Counted from the stretch's first letter, positions 1 through 9,525 are shown. The stretch is 64,000 nucleotides of DNA from Hyphomonas sp. L-53-1-40 (GCF_000682775.1 NZ_AWFI01000015.1:310001-374000), one strand, 5' to 3'. Notes: generated by a model not told the origin, from the sequence alone. Made by a program: numbers and translations.

Positions 1-272
1 CAATGAGTGCGGCTCCGGCGGCTGCGACGGCCTCGTCCAATGGCGGCGTTACGGCTGACACGGTCCGGGCCCTGATCGCGGAGAAGACCGGCTATCCGGA
101 AGACATGCTCGAAGATGACATGGACCTCGAAGGAGAACTTGGGGTCGACTCGATCAAGCAGGTTGAAATCCTGTCGGCCCTGCGTGACCAGCATCCGGAA
201 TTGCCGGAAGTCGATCCCGAAGTGCTGGCGGACCTTCGCACCATCCGGGCCATCGCAGATTTTTTTGCGTAA
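1..272 (+). CDS. pfaA: PfaA-like synthase, ACP segment (5' end off window)
   Basis: This is the tail of a longer polyketide/fatty-acid synthase that enters from the left edge; the first full codon is at base 3. An Ala/Pro/Ser-rich linker of about 15 residues is followed by one acyl carrier protein domain with the phosphopantetheine motif GVDSIKQVE, the form typical of the tandem ACPs of PfaA polyunsaturated fatty acid synthases. The Ser of the DSI triplet carries the prosthetic arm. The frame ends at a TAA at 270-272 just after the last ACP helix. The following sequence stays open in the same frame and encodes a ketoreductase, so this stop probably interrupts one ACP-KR polypeptide. The family call rests on the ACP motif and the downstream KR and PfaC-like genes; the upstream KS and MAT are not visible. 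Confidence 0.8.
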   Translation, partial: MSAAPAAATASSNGGVTADTVRALIAEKTGYPEDMLEDDMDLEGELGVDSIKQVEILSALRDQHPELPEVDPEVLADLRTIRAIADFFA

Positions 273-350
273 GGGGCGGCGGGGCGCCCGCTGCGCTCTC
301 CCGTTGAGAATTTCGTTCGGGTAGTCTCGCCCGGGTCTGCGCAGCCCTGG

Positions 351-1691
351 GTGGCCGCTCAGGACCTTTCGGCATGGGGGCCGTTTGCCGTATCGGCCGG
401 GGCATTGGAGATCGCAACCGAACTGGTTCAGGCGCTCACCGGACGAGGTGCTCAGGCGGGCCTTCTGGGCGATAGCGTTCAGGGTGTTCAAACGGTAATC
501 GTAACCGAAGGCCTTTCGCATTTGCCGGTAACGGAACGACACTGGCAGGTTCTGGACATTTGCAAGCGGCTGTATGCGAGCGGTGCCCGGATTGTGATTC
601 TGGAGCATGCGGGCGCTGGCGGTTTTGCGCAACTTTGCGGTCTGAAAGGCCTCTCGCGTACACTCCGTCAGGAATGGCCTGATCGGTCCATAGTAACGTG
701 GTCACTTCCTGCAGGCGTGTCGCTGAACGCACAGACTGAACTGGTACTTGGCGCCGTCGCCTCCAATGCTCCCGAGGCAGATCTTGATGCGGCGGGTACT
801 TCGGTGATGGAGATCGGCGCTGCACCTGGGCTGGTGCAGGCCGCTCCAACAGATGCAAACGTCTGGTTTGTGCCGGGAGGTGCGCGCGGTGTGACCGCAG
901 CCTGCGTATCCGAACTGGCGCGTCGACAAGCGGGATCGACCTTTATTCTGGCAGGCCGGTCCGGCATCACGCCCTGGCCAGAAGGATTGCAGCCAACAAG
1001 CGACGTGAAACTTGTCCGGGGTGCGCTGATCTCCGCAGCCAAGGCGCGCGGCGAAAAGCCTGCCTTGCCTTCCATTGATCGTCAGGCGCGCGCGCTGCTG
1101 GCAGGACAGGAAATTCGTCACACGCTGGACGTCATCGCGGCGGCAGGGGCGGGGGCTGTCTATTTGCAGGCAGACATGTCGAATCGCGACAGCGTTCTCG
1201 CCGCCGTTCAGAAGATTACGGCTGAGTGCGGGCCGATTACTGGCCTCGTGCATGGGGCAGGGGTGCTGGCAGATGGGCTTGCCCTGAAGAAGACGCGAGA
1301 AGATGTGGAATATGTCTTCGGGCCGAAGGTCGAAGGCTTCGCAAACCTGATCGCCGCTATCGACCTTTCGCAGCTGCGCCATGTCGGCCTGTTTTCGTCC
1401 GCCTCCGCCGTATTCGGCAATACAGGGCAGAGCGACTATGCGATGGCCAATGCCTGGCTTGGCGCCGTCGCGCGGAAGCTCGCAACGCAACTGCCCGCCG
1501 CGATCGTCAAGAGTTTCTGTTGGGGCCCTTGGGATGGCGGCATGGTCGACGCAACACTGGCGGGACATTTCGCAACACGCGGCATTTCGTTGATTGGCCT
1601 TCAGGATGGCGCGCGCATCTTTGCTGACCAGATTCTTCAGGGAGACAGGCAAGAAATCGAACTATTGATCGGGGATGAGTGGGCAGGATGA
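351..1691 (+). CDS. pfaA: PfaA-like synthase, ketoreductase segment
   Basis: This is a ketoreductase (KR) domain of an iterative type I fatty acid/polyketide synthase; it reduces the beta-keto intermediate with NADPH. A nucleotide-binding GGARGVT motif lies near residue 180. The catalytic set is present as the SSAS serine, the SDYAMAN tyrosine and the asparagine. The first 150 residues resemble the structural half of KR. The start given is a GTG with no obvious Shine-Dalgarno; the frame is actually open from 273, directly after the TAA that ends the ACP, and residues such as VENFVRVV before the GTG look coding. The protein ends right after KR, with no PS-DH extension as seen in many PfaA. It overlaps the next gene by ATGA at 1688-1691, indicating translational coupling. 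Confidence 0.75.
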   Translation: MAAQDLSAWGPFAVSAGALEIATELVQALTGRGAQAGLLGDSVQGVQTVIVTEGLSHLPVTERHWQVLDICKRLYASGARIVILEHAGAGGFAQLCGLKGLSRTLRQEWPDRSIVTWSLPAGVSLNAQTELVLGAVASNAPEADLDAAGTSVMEIGAAPGLVQAAPTDANVWFVPGGARGVTAACVSELARRQAGSTFILAGRSGITPWPEGLQPTSDVKLVRGALISAAKARGEKPALPSIDRQARALLAGQEIRHTLDVIAAAGAGAVYLQADMSNRDSVLAAVQKITAECGPITGLVHGAGVLADGLALKKTREDVEYVFGPKVEGFANLIAAIDLSQLRHVGLFSSASAVFGNTGQSDYAMANAWLGAVARKLATQLPAAIVKSFCWGPWDGGMVDATLAGHFATRGISLIGLQDGARIFADQILQGDRQEIELLIGDEWAG

Positions 1692-4600
1692 CGGGTGATT
1701 GCCGATTCGAGCCGATTGCTATTGTCGGCCAGGGCTGCGTGCTGCCGGGGGCCATGAGCCCGGCGGAGCTTGGCGATCTCGTCTTTGACAAGCGCGTGGT
1801 CTACGGCCCGGTGCCTTCTGAGCGGCTTGGGCTTTCGGAAGCAAATGCAGCTTCCCGAAACTATGTATCCGGAACGGTGCAAGGATTCGAGGATATCTTC
1901 GATGAGGATCGTATTCCGGAAGCGTGGCGCGCAGCTGCCAGGATCGACCCGGTTTGCGCCTGGTCCGTTCATGCCGCGTTGGATGCGTGGAGCAACGCAC
2001 GTCGTCCGAAGGTCCGAAAGGGCCGCGCAGGTGTCTTTGTGGCCAATCTTTCCTACCCAAGCGCGGCGCATGCAGACTATGCCGCACGCCATTGGGCGGG
2101 GCAGGCGCTTTCGGAACCGCTTGCGACGTTCAATGCTTCTCTTCCGCCCCAACTGATCGCTCAGACGCTCGGCCTGTCCGGTCCAGCATTCTCGCTTGAT
2201 GCGGCGTGCGCCTCATCGCTCTATGCGCTGGAGATCGCCTGCCGACGGCTTCAATCGCAGGCGATTGATTGCGCCGTCGTTGTCGGCGTCAACGCGGCCG
2301 ACAATCTGATCCTCCATATCGGGTTCGAGGCGTTGAAGGCACTCAGCCCGACCGGCCAGTCACGACCCTTCGTGAAGGGCGCAGACGGATTAGTGCCATC
2401 TGAAGGAGCGGTCTCGGTTGTCCTGAAACGCCTGTCTGATGTGAAGAAGAAGGATGTCGTTCACGGCGTTATCCGGGGCATCGGCCTCTCGAATGATGGT
2501 CGGCGCAAGGGTTTGCTTGCCCCGTCCGGGGAGGGCCAGACTGAAGCCATGACGCGCGCATACACAATGGCGGGCTTGGATCCGAAGAGCGTGTCCTATC
2601 TGGAATGCCATGCGACCGGCACGCCGACTGGTGACGGTGTCGAGGTGCAGGCATCGGCGGACATGTTCGCGGGCAACAAAAATCTCGCCATCGGATCCCT
2701 GAAGGCCAATACAGGGCATCTCATCACGGCGGCGGGCCTGGCCAGCCTGCTCAAGCTGACCGAAGCGTTCAAGCGCGAAGCCCTGCCGCCTACACCGATT
2801 AGAGGTAACCTGATCGAAGTTGCCAGCCGGAACGCTATGAAAGTCCTGGGGGAGGCCGCATCGTGGGAGCCGCGTGACAGAATTCGCCGCGCAGCTATCA
2901 GCAATTTCGGTTTTGGCGGCAACAATGCGCATCTGATCCTCGACCAGCATGATCCGGAATCGGATTTGGTTGAGGCGCGGGAGGCCAAGCTGTCCGAGCA
3001 GGACATCGTGATCTGCGGGACAGGCCTGCTGGCGGGTTCTGACCGCGGGGCGGACGCCGTCACGCGCCGCATCATGAACCAGCCGATAAAGCCTGCCACA
3101 GCCTGCCGAAAGATGGGCGCAGATCCGAAGACTGCGCGAACTCCGCCAACGGATTTGCTTGAGGCGGAACCTCAGCAGCTCGCCATTGTCGATGTGGTGG
3201 AAGAAGCGCTGCAATCGGTAAAGCCTGTCGCATCCGATCGGGTGGGCATTTTTACCGGCATGGGCTGTGCGTCAGATTCGGCGCGTTGGCTGTTAAGAGA
3301 ACGCTTGGCAAATCTGGCAGGATTACCCCGGAACTCCGAGGAGCTTGCCACTGCGCAGGCCCTCATTGCGCCACCGCTTCATGCAGCCACCGTTCTGGGT
3401 GCCATGGCGAACATGACCGCCAATCGCGTGACCTATGCGCATGATTTCCAGGGCATGGGGTTTTCGGTGTCTGCCGAGGCGGCTTCCGGCCTTGCCGCGC
3501 TGGACCTCGCCGTCGAAGCGTTGCGCTTGGGTCAGCTGGATATGGCCATCGTGGCCGCAGCAGACTTTGCGACCGAACCGGTTCGTGCCGCTGCGCTCGC
3601 AGATATCGGCATTACAGTGCGACCTGGTGACCAAGCTGCGGCCATCGTCCTGAAGCGAAAAGACGACGCTGAAGCCGCATCGGATCGGAATTTCGGGTCT
3701 CTCCATGACGTCAACTGGTCTAAGGGCGGAGCGTCCGAAACGGGCGTCATAAATCGCGTATTCGGCACAGCTCCCTGCGCTTCGGTCGTATTCGAACTGG
3801 CCCTGCAAGCGCAGCTCTGCGCACGGGGACACGTGCTTACGGCGGAAGGCGCGGTGCCGGACATCCGGGAAAGGTCTCTTCCGGTCGACATCTCGGTTGC
3901 AGCAACGCAGCTCAACACCGTTGGCTCCGTCACATTCGATCCTGCAGATGCGGTGCCCATACCAGATGCGCTGCGGCCGACACCCTTCCTGTTCTGGGCC
4001 TCGGCAAAAGACAAAGTGACGCTCGCCGCGCGCATGGCATCCGGCAAGACCGGGGGCAGGGGCAAATGCCGTATTGCGATAGTGGCGCCCACTGAGGAAG
4101 CGCTCGCGGAACAGTTGGATTCTGCGCAGCAGATGCTGGAGCAGGGCAAAGCCCCTGTCGGCGACGGCGTCCACTTTGGCGAAGGCAAGCCTGAGGGCGA
4201 ACTCGCCTTCATGTTCACTGGATCTGCGGCCGTTTATCCCCGCATGGGACGTGGTCTGCTCTCGGCCTTCCCGGAATTGCGCCTGCGTCTCGCCAAACTC
4301 GACAAGGCGGACGAGATCGCCCCACTGCTCGCCAAGGCAAGCCTAACGGAATTTGAACAATTGTGCGCTGGCACTCTGATGAGCCAGGCACACGCAATCC
4401 TGTTGTTGGACCTTCTCGGTCTCAAACCGGATGCGGCGCTCGGCCTGTCGCTTGGCGAGAGCAATGCGCTGTTCGCTTTTGGCTTCTGGCGTGATCCCGG
4501 CGCGCTGCTGGACGAGATTTCCGATGCCGCCATGTATGAGCGCCATATCGGCGGCGAGTTCGAAACGGCAAAAGAGGCGTGGGGCCCGAACGTCCCGGCG

Positions 4601-7075
4601 GACTGGACCAATTGGCGTGTCCAGGCGCCGGTTGATGCCGTGAAGAGTGAAGTCGCCAAACATACCGGCGTCGAGATCACGATCATCTATTCGCGAACAG
4701 ACTGCATGATCGGCGGTCCGGCTGAGGCCTGTCGCAAGATCTGCGAATCTCTTGGGCCCGGCAGTGGCGCAAAGATGCACCAGCACCTGATTGTGCATGC
4801 CAAGGCCATGCAACCCTTCGCGGAGACGTGGCGCAAGCTGCATACACGCAAGATGCATGATGGGGGCGGGGTGCGTCTCTACGCCAATGCCGTCAATGCC
4901 GCCTATGAGCCGACCTGCGAAACCTCGGCAGATATGCTAACCCGGCAGGCCATCGATACAGTTGATTTTCCGTCTACGGTCGAACAGGCATGGAAAGATG
5001 GCGTGCGCACCTTCGTGGAGCTTGGCCCGCGCGACACGTTGACCGCCGCACTTGGAAGTATCCTTGAAGGCAAGGACTACAAGGCGGTCGCCACCGATCG
5101 CATTGAAACAGCGGACCTGGGACAGGTCGCCGACCTCGCCGCCTTCCTGTTCGCGGACGGACGCGCACCCAAGACGAAGCCCGTCGCAGACGCGCTCGAC
5201 GCCGCGCGACGCAACAGGACCGTGCGCCCTGCGCCTTGGGCGCTGACACGTGATGTCCCTTACGCCAGGCCTATTGTTCCGGCCCTGACCCCAACAAGCC
5301 GTATGTCGGTTGCGCCGATTTTGGCCGCCGTGAACTATCCTGCGCCGTGCCATTCAAAAACCAGCACCACGCCGGTGCCATTCCCCGCGCCGCCGGCAGA
5401 CCGTCCGCTGCCCGCGCCGCGCAAGGTGACTGCTGGAACAGAGCCACTTCCGCCGCGATCACCCGCAGGACCGCACTGGAACTATCCCGAGATCGAGAAA
5501 TCCGCGCGTGAGAAGATGTCTGCATTCTTCGGCGCCGCATTCAAACCGCAGGACCAATATGCTCGTCAGGTGCGCCTGCCAGCGCCCCCTTTGCTGCTCG
5601 TCGACCGGATCACCGGAATCGATGCAGAGGCCGGAGTCGAGAGTACCGGCATCATCTGGACCGAAACCGATTTGAAGCCGGATCAATGGTTCATCCATGA
5701 TGGCCGGATCCGACCCGGTCCGCTGATCGAAAGCGGGCAAGCTGACCTGACCTTGATCGGCTGGATGGGGGCGGACTTCAAGAATCAGGATGACCGGGTC
5801 TATCGCCTTCTGGGGTGCGAAATCACATTCCATCAGGGCGGCCTGCCAGAGCCCGGTGAGACGCTACACTTCCAGATCGAGATCACCGGGCACGCGACAC
5901 TCGCCGGTGTCCGCATGTTTTTCTTCCAGTATGATTGTATGGCGGGCGACCGTCAGGCCGGCTTCTTCAGCGATGACGAACTTGCCTCCGGCAAGGGCGT
6001 CATGTGGGACCCCGCCAAGGATGCACCGCCAACCGCAGACCCCACGCCATTTGCCGCCGAGGGCGCAAGCCGGAAGCGAGCTTTCAGTGCCAGAGATCTG
6101 GACGCTTACCGGGACGGCAATGCCTGGGCGTGCTTTGGCGACGGGTTCGAACTGGTGGCCGCGCAGTCACGTCCGATCCGTCTGCCGGACGACAGGCTGG
6201 CTCTCTTCGATGATGTCGAAGCCTTTGACCCCCATGGCGGGCCGTGGGGCAGGGGATATTTGAAAGCCCGCGCGCATGTGCCGGTCGATGCCTGGTTCTA
6301 TGAGGGTCATTTCCACAATGACCCCTGCATGCCGGGGACGCTGATGGCTGAGGCCGCCGTACAGACACTGGAGTTCTATGCAGCGGCCGCGGGCCTGCTG
6401 ACCGAACGTGACGGGTATGTCTTCGAACCGATGCCGGGCCATATGGCGCAATTCGTCTGCCGGGGGCAGGTCATTCCGGATACGGACCACGACGTGACCT
6501 ATGAGGTCTTCATCGATGAGATCATCGATGGAGAAACCCCGGAAATTTACGCGTCCCTTCTGGCAAGCAGTGACGGCAAGAAGGTGTTCTATTGCCCGCG
6601 CTTCGGCCTGCGCCTGCGCCGTGATTGGCCAGCACCACGCGTCGCCGAAGCACCGATCCGAACCGGACCGACGGGGGAAAGTCGGGGCGACCATGCCGCG
6701 CTGCTAGATTGCGCCAACGGTGCGCCATCGGCGGCCTTTGGCCAAATGTATGATCGGTTCGATTCCGAAGGCATCGTACCCAGACTGCCGCAAGAGCCAT
6801 ATCACATGATGACGCGGGTCATCGACGTGTCCACACGGCCGGGCGTGCAGGAAGTTGGCGCAAAAGTTCTCGCCGAATACGACATTCCTACGAATGCCTG
6901 GTATTTCGAGGACAACAGGAATGGGGCCATGCCATTCGCAGTCCTCTCAGAGATTGCGCTGCAGCCGTGCGGCTGGCTCGCGGCAATCTCAAATTCCGCA
7001 ATCTCGAAGGTGATGGCTTCCTGCATCGGGAGTTGCAGCCCGAGGATGGGACGCTGGTTGTTGAAAGCGAACTGA
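1688..7075 (+). CDS. pfaC: PfaC-like synthase: KS-CLF-AT-DH-(broken DH)
   Basis: This is a large iterative synthase subunit for polyunsaturated or related lipids. Domains in order: ketosynthase (about 8-420) with active-site Cys174 in DAACASS, the HATGTPTGDG histidine and the KANTGH histidine; chain-length factor (about 440-800), where the KS cysteine motif is replaced by SAEAASG; a PfaB-like acyltransferase (about 830-1150) with Ser921 in GLSLGE; a Pro-rich linker; and a FabA-like double-hotdog dehydratase with His1541 in GHFHNDPCMPG. A second dehydratase begins near residue 1690 and loses its frame at about 6975-6995. The remainder continues in another frame (next entry). ATG 1688 is chosen because it overlaps the KR stop. 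The AT between CLF and DH recalls myxobacterial Pfa3 rather than gammaproteobacterial PfaC, but no C-terminal AGPAT domain is seen. Confidence 0.85.
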   Translation: MTGDCRFEPIAIVGQGCVLPGAMSPAELGDLVFDKRVVYGPVPSERLGLSEANAASRNYVSGTVQGFEDIFDEDRIPEAWRAAARIDPVCAWSVHAALDAWSNARRPKVRKGRAGVFVANLSYPSAAHADYAARHWAGQALSEPLATFNASLPPQLIAQTLGLSGPAFSLDAACASSLYALEIACRRLQSQAIDCAVVVGVNAADNLILHIGFEALKALSPTGQSRPFVKGADGLVPSEGAVSVVLKRLSDVKKKDVVHGVIRGIGLSNDGRRKGLLAPSGEGQTEAMTRAYTMAGLDPKSVSYLECHATGTPTGDGVEVQASADMFAGNKNLAIGSLKANTGHLITAAGLASLLKLTEAFKREALPPTPIRGNLIEVASRNAMKVLGEAASWEPRDRIRRAAISNFGFGGNNAHLILDQHDPESDLVEAREAKLSEQDIVICGTGLLAGSDRGADAVTRRIMNQPIKPATACRKMGADPKTARTPPTDLLEAEPQQLAIVDVVEEALQSVKPVASDRVGIFTGMGCASDSARWLLRERLANLAGLPRNSEELATAQALIAPPLHAATVLGAMANMTANRVTYAHDFQGMGFSVSAEAASGLAALDLAVEALRLGQLDMAIVAAADFATEPVRAAALADIGITVRPGDQAAAIVLKRKDDAEAASDRNFGSLHDVNWSKGGASETGVINRVFGTAPCASVVFELALQAQLCARGHVLTAEGAVPDIRERSLPVDISVAATQLNTVGSVTFDPADAVPIPDALRPTPFLFWASAKDKVTLAARMASGKTGGRGKCRIAIVAPTEEALAEQLDSAQQMLEQGKAPVGDGVHFGEGKPEGELAFMFTGSAAVYPRMGRGLLSAFPELRLRLAKLDKADEIAPLLAKASLTEFEQLCAGTLMSQAHAILLLDLLGLKPDAALGLSLGESNALFAFGFWRDPGALLDEISDAAMYERHIGGEFETAKEAWGPNVPADWTNWRVQAPVDAVKSEVAKHTGVEITIIYSRTDCMIGGPAEACRKICESLGPGSGAKMHQHLIVHAKAMQPFAETWRKLHTRKMHDGGGVRLYANAVNAAYEPTCETSADMLTRQAIDTVDFPSTVEQAWKDGVRTFVELGPRDTLTAALGSILEGKDYKAVATDRIETADLGQVADLAAFLFADGRAPKTKPVADALDAARRNRTVRPAPWALTRDVPYARPIVPALTPTSRMSVAPILAAVNYPAPCHSKTSTTPVPFPAPPADRPLPAPRKVTAGTEPLPPRSPAGPHWNYPEIEKSAREKMSAFFGAAFKPQDQYARQVRLPAPPLLLVDRITGIDAEAGVESTGIIWTETDLKPDQWFIHDGRIRPGPLIESGQADLTLIGWMGADFKNQDDRVYRLLGCEITFHQGGLPEPGETLHFQIEITGHATLAGVRMFFFQYDCMAGDRQAGFFSDDELASGKGVMWDPAKDAPPTADPTPFAAEGASRKRAFSARDLDAYRDGNAWACFGDGFELVAAQSRPIRLPDDRLALFDDVEAFDPHGGPWGRGYLKARAHVPVDAWFYEGHFHNDPCMPGTLMAEAAVQTLEFYAAAAGLLTERDGYVFEPMPGHMAQFVCRGQVIPDTDHDVTYEVFIDEIIDGETPEIYASLLASSDGKKVFYCPRFGLRLRRDWPAPRVAEAPIRTGPTGESRGDHAALLDCANGAPSAAFGQMYDRFDSEGIVPRLPQEPYHMMTRVIDVSTRPGVQEVGAKVLAEYDIPTNAWYFEDNRNGAMPFAVLSEIALQPCGWLAAISNSAISKVMASCIGSCSPRMGRWLLKAN

Positions 7076-7743
7076 CTGCCTTCTCTCGCGTCGGTCCGAT
7101 GACCATCGTAACCTTCGCAGTCGTCATGACTTTGGCATCAGGTGAACCGGTACTTGAATTGACAACCCAGTTTGGATTCTTCCCTGCCGCTGCGTTGGTC
7201 CGCCAGGCGGGCCTTCCGGCGAAGCCGCATTTCTCCGCGGCATTCGACCTGCCGGGCGAAACCGTGAAGACTGGCAAGATCGAGAAGCGGTTGGCAGGTG
7301 GCAAGATGCGCATGCTGGATGAGGTCGACTATTTTGACCCAACTGGCGGCGAGGCGGGGCTGGGCCTGATCCGGGGCCGCCAAGCAGTTGATCCGAATGC
7401 GTGGTACTTCAAGGCGCACTTCTATCAGGATCCGGTCCAGCCGGGGTCACTCGGCCTTGATGCGCTCGCACAATTGCTCGCGCGGGCGATCCTCCTCAAA
7501 GGGCTGGACAAAGGCATGAGCAATCCGCATTTTGAAACCATTGCCACTGCCGCGCCCTTCAAATGGAGCTATCGTGGTCAGGTGACGCCCGACAAGAAAG
7601 AGGTTGTTACCGTCATGGAGATTGTCTCCCTTGAGCCCCGCGAAACAGGGTGGCTTGTCACCGCACGAGGAAGCCTGTGGCGGGATGGCCTGCGTGTTTA
7701 CGAAGTCGGTCCCTACAGCCTTGCGCTTGTGGACAAAGGCTAG
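6967..7743 (+). CDS. PfaC-like synthase, C-terminal dehydratase remnant in a shifted frame
   Basis: This carries the rest of the second FabA-like dehydratase of the preceding synthase. It begins within KFRNLEGDGFL, which in PfaC homologues follows the ALQPCGWLA segment found at the end of the other frame. It contains the second hotdog with the motif AHFYQDPVQPGSLG, which supplies the catalytic histidine. Joining the two frames leaves about ten residues fewer between GW and FRNL than I expect for PfaC, so a short deletion of about 29-31 bases rather than a plain one-base slip seems likely. There is no convincing independent start or ribosome site, so this is most likely not a separate gene. 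Its stop overlaps the stop of the convergent phosphopantetheinyl transferase. Confidence 0.7.
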   Translation: MRLARGNLKFRNLEGDGFLHRELQPEDGTLVVESELTAFSRVGPMTIVTFAVVMTLASGEPVLELTTQFGFFPAAALVRQAGLPAKPHFSAAFDLPGETVKTGKIEKRLAGGKMRMLDEVDYFDPTGGEAGLGLIRGRQAVDPNAWYFKAHFYQDPVQPGSLGLDALAQLLARAILLKGLDKGMSNPHFETIATAAPFKWSYRGQVTPDKKEVVTVMEIVSLEPRETGWLVTARGSLWRDGLRVYEVGPYSLALVDKG

Positions 7744-8411
7744 GTGCACTCGCTCGCGACGCAAGTGACAATATCTCCGTGCAGGAAGCACGAAATGTCG
7801 AATATTCGATCCGTATGCGATATTTGTCCCTGGGAAGTCTCACCAAGGATGAGGCTTGCGGATAGGTTGATCGTCGGTGCCCCCATGCGGAATCCCTGAC
7901 CGGCGGCTTTCATGATGGCCTCCTTGATCGTCCACAGCCTGTAGAATGGGAGGAGATTGTCGTCAGCGATACCGCTGAATATCTTTCGCTCCGAAGCCGA
8001 ACACATCATCGGCAGCATCTGTCGCCAATCGATGTGGCGAACCTTTTCGATATCAATTCCGACCGCTTTGTCATGAGAGGTGGCGAAGGCAGACCAGCCC
8101 CCGGTGCGAGAAATCGACAGATACAGTTCCCGCATATTTCGCAGGGAAGGCGCCCCGAGCGTATCATGTTCGAGAACTATATCCGCCTTCGCTTGGCCGA
8201 GATGATTTGAAAGGCCGGTTCGCACAGCTGCGAATGAGCGTTCCAGATCAAGACGTATGTCTGGATCGAACAACTTTCCAAGGCGCGCGTACTCGGTATT
8301 TGTGAGGACCGATGACTGCGTCTGTACCTCCGAATGATCCAGAATATACGCCGAGATGCTCGGCTGCTCCGGCGTGCGGGTCTGAGATGAGGGAATGTCG
8401 AGTTGGATCAT
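7740..8411 (-). CDS. Sfp-type 4'-phosphopantetheinyl transferase (PfaE-like)
   Basis: This enzyme transfers the phosphopantetheine arm of coenzyme A to the serine of carrier proteins. The family signature is visible as GIDIEKV (Mg-binding acidic residues) followed about 45 residues later by WTIKEAIMKA. The length of about 223 residues fits the Sfp/EntD group. It lies tail to tail with the Pfa synthase, overlapping by 4 bases. Because Pfa synthases need a dedicated transferase, the neighbouring ACPs are its likely substrates. The start at 8411 (MIQLDIP) is preferred to the longer option at 8483, whose extra N-terminus is hydrophobic and approaches the divergent dusA leader; neither has a strong ribosome site. 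Confidence 0.85.
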   Translation of the reverse strand: MIQLDIPSSQTRTPEQPSISAYILDHSEVQTQSSVLTNTEYARLGKLFDPDIRLDLERSFAAVRTGLSNHLGQAKADIVLEHDTLGAPSLRNMRELYLSISRTGGWSAFATSHDKAVGIDIEKVRHIDWRQMLPMMCSASERKIFSGIADDNLLPFYRLWTIKEAIMKAAGQGFRMGAPTINLSASLILGETSQGQISHTDRIFDISCFLHGDIVTCVASECT

Positions 8412-8547
8412 ATCAGTCAGGCTGCAAGTGATATACCGGATCAGCGCGGGAAATGATCCAATTACAGCCAAGAATATACACACACCGCTTGTTTCCGCTA
8501 GAAGTCGGAATGAGCCCGTATATGCACTTCCGGACCTGACATTGACT

Positions 8548-9525
8548 ATGCCAACCAGCCTTTCCTACAAGTTTTCCGTTGCACCCATGATGGACTGGAC
8601 GGACCGGCACTGCCGCATGTTCCATCGGAGCCTGTCGAAACATGCGCTGCTCTGGTCGGAAATGGTGACGGCTGATGCCGTCATCCATGGAGACCGCGGC
8701 CGCTTGATTGGCTTCTCCGAAACCGAACATCCCGTCGTCCTGCAACTGGGGGGCAACGAACCTGCAAAATTGGCGGAGGCTGCAGCCATCGCAGAGCAAT
8801 TCGGCTATGACGAAGTCAACATCAATTGTGGTTGTCCGTCCGACCGAGTTCAATCAGGCGCGTTCGGAGCTTGTCTGATGGCACGGCCGGAAGAAGTGGC
8901 CGCGTGCGTTGGTGCCATGAAAGCCTGCGTGTCCATCCCAGTCACGGTAAAGTGCCGCATCGCCATTGATGATCTGCCAGCGGAAGAAACCCTGTTCGAT
9001 TTTGTCGAGAAAGTCAGCGCAGCAGGTTGTAAGGTTTTCACCGTCCACGCGCGCAAGGCTTGGCTGAACGGCCTGAGCCCGAAGGAGAACCGCGATATTC
9101 CGCCGCTTGATTATGACCTTGTGGCCCGCCTGAAGGCCGCGCGGCCGGACCTGACCATCGTCCTGAATGGCGGCATCACCACAATCGAGGCGTGCCGCGA
9201 ACACCTCGACACATTTGATGGCGTCATGCTGGGTCGTGCCGCATATCAATCCCCCGCCTTGCTGGGCAAGGTAGATTCCGCATTGTTCGGGGTCGGCGAG
9301 CCTGTCTCACCTGCGGCGGCCCTCGACGCGTACCGGCCCTATATGGCGGCGCGTTTGGAAGAGGGCGTTGGGTTGCATGCGATGACCCGCCATATGCTCG
9401 GCCTCTTCAATGGACAGCCCGGCGCGCGCCGCTGGCGGCGAACACTCTCGGAGAAAGCCGTGCGCAAGGGAGCTGGCCTGGAAGTGTTGGATGAGGCGCT
9501 TAGCGCGGTCCTGCTCGACGCCTGA
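8548..9525 (+). CDS. dusA: tRNA-dihydrouridine(20/20a) synthase
   Basis: This FMN enzyme reduces uridine in the D-loop of tRNA using NADPH. The N-terminus reads FSVAPMMDWTDRHCR, the DusA hallmark. The active-site region NINCGCPSDRVQ and GACLM follows near residues 90-110, then the FMN-binding NGGI and GRAAYQ motifs. The length of 325 residues is normal. The ATG at 8548 matches the usual DusA start; an upstream in-frame extension from 8395 is not conserved in character and overlaps the divergent transferase leader. It is probably monocistronic. Confidence 0.95.
   Translation: MPTSLSYKFSVAPMMDWTDRHCRMFHRSLSKHALLWSEMVTADAVIHGDRGRLIGFSETEHPVVLQLGGNEPAKLAEAAAIAEQFGYDEVNINCGCPSDRVQSGAFGACLMARPEEVAACVGAMKACVSIPVTVKCRIAIDDLPAEETLFDFVEKVSAAGCKVFTVHARKAWLNGLSPKENRDIPPLDYDLVARLKAARPDLTIVLNGGITTIEACREHLDTFDGVMLGRAAYQSPALLGKVDSALFGVGEPVSPAAALDAYRPYMAARLEEGVGLHAMTRHMLGLFNGQPGARRWRRTLSEKAVRKGAGLEVLDEALSAVLLDA

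Noticed and set aside
702-1652. 316-residue minus-strand ORF
   Set aside because: It is antisense to the KR domain, which has clear catalytic motifs; composition is Arg/Cys-rich as in shadow frames.
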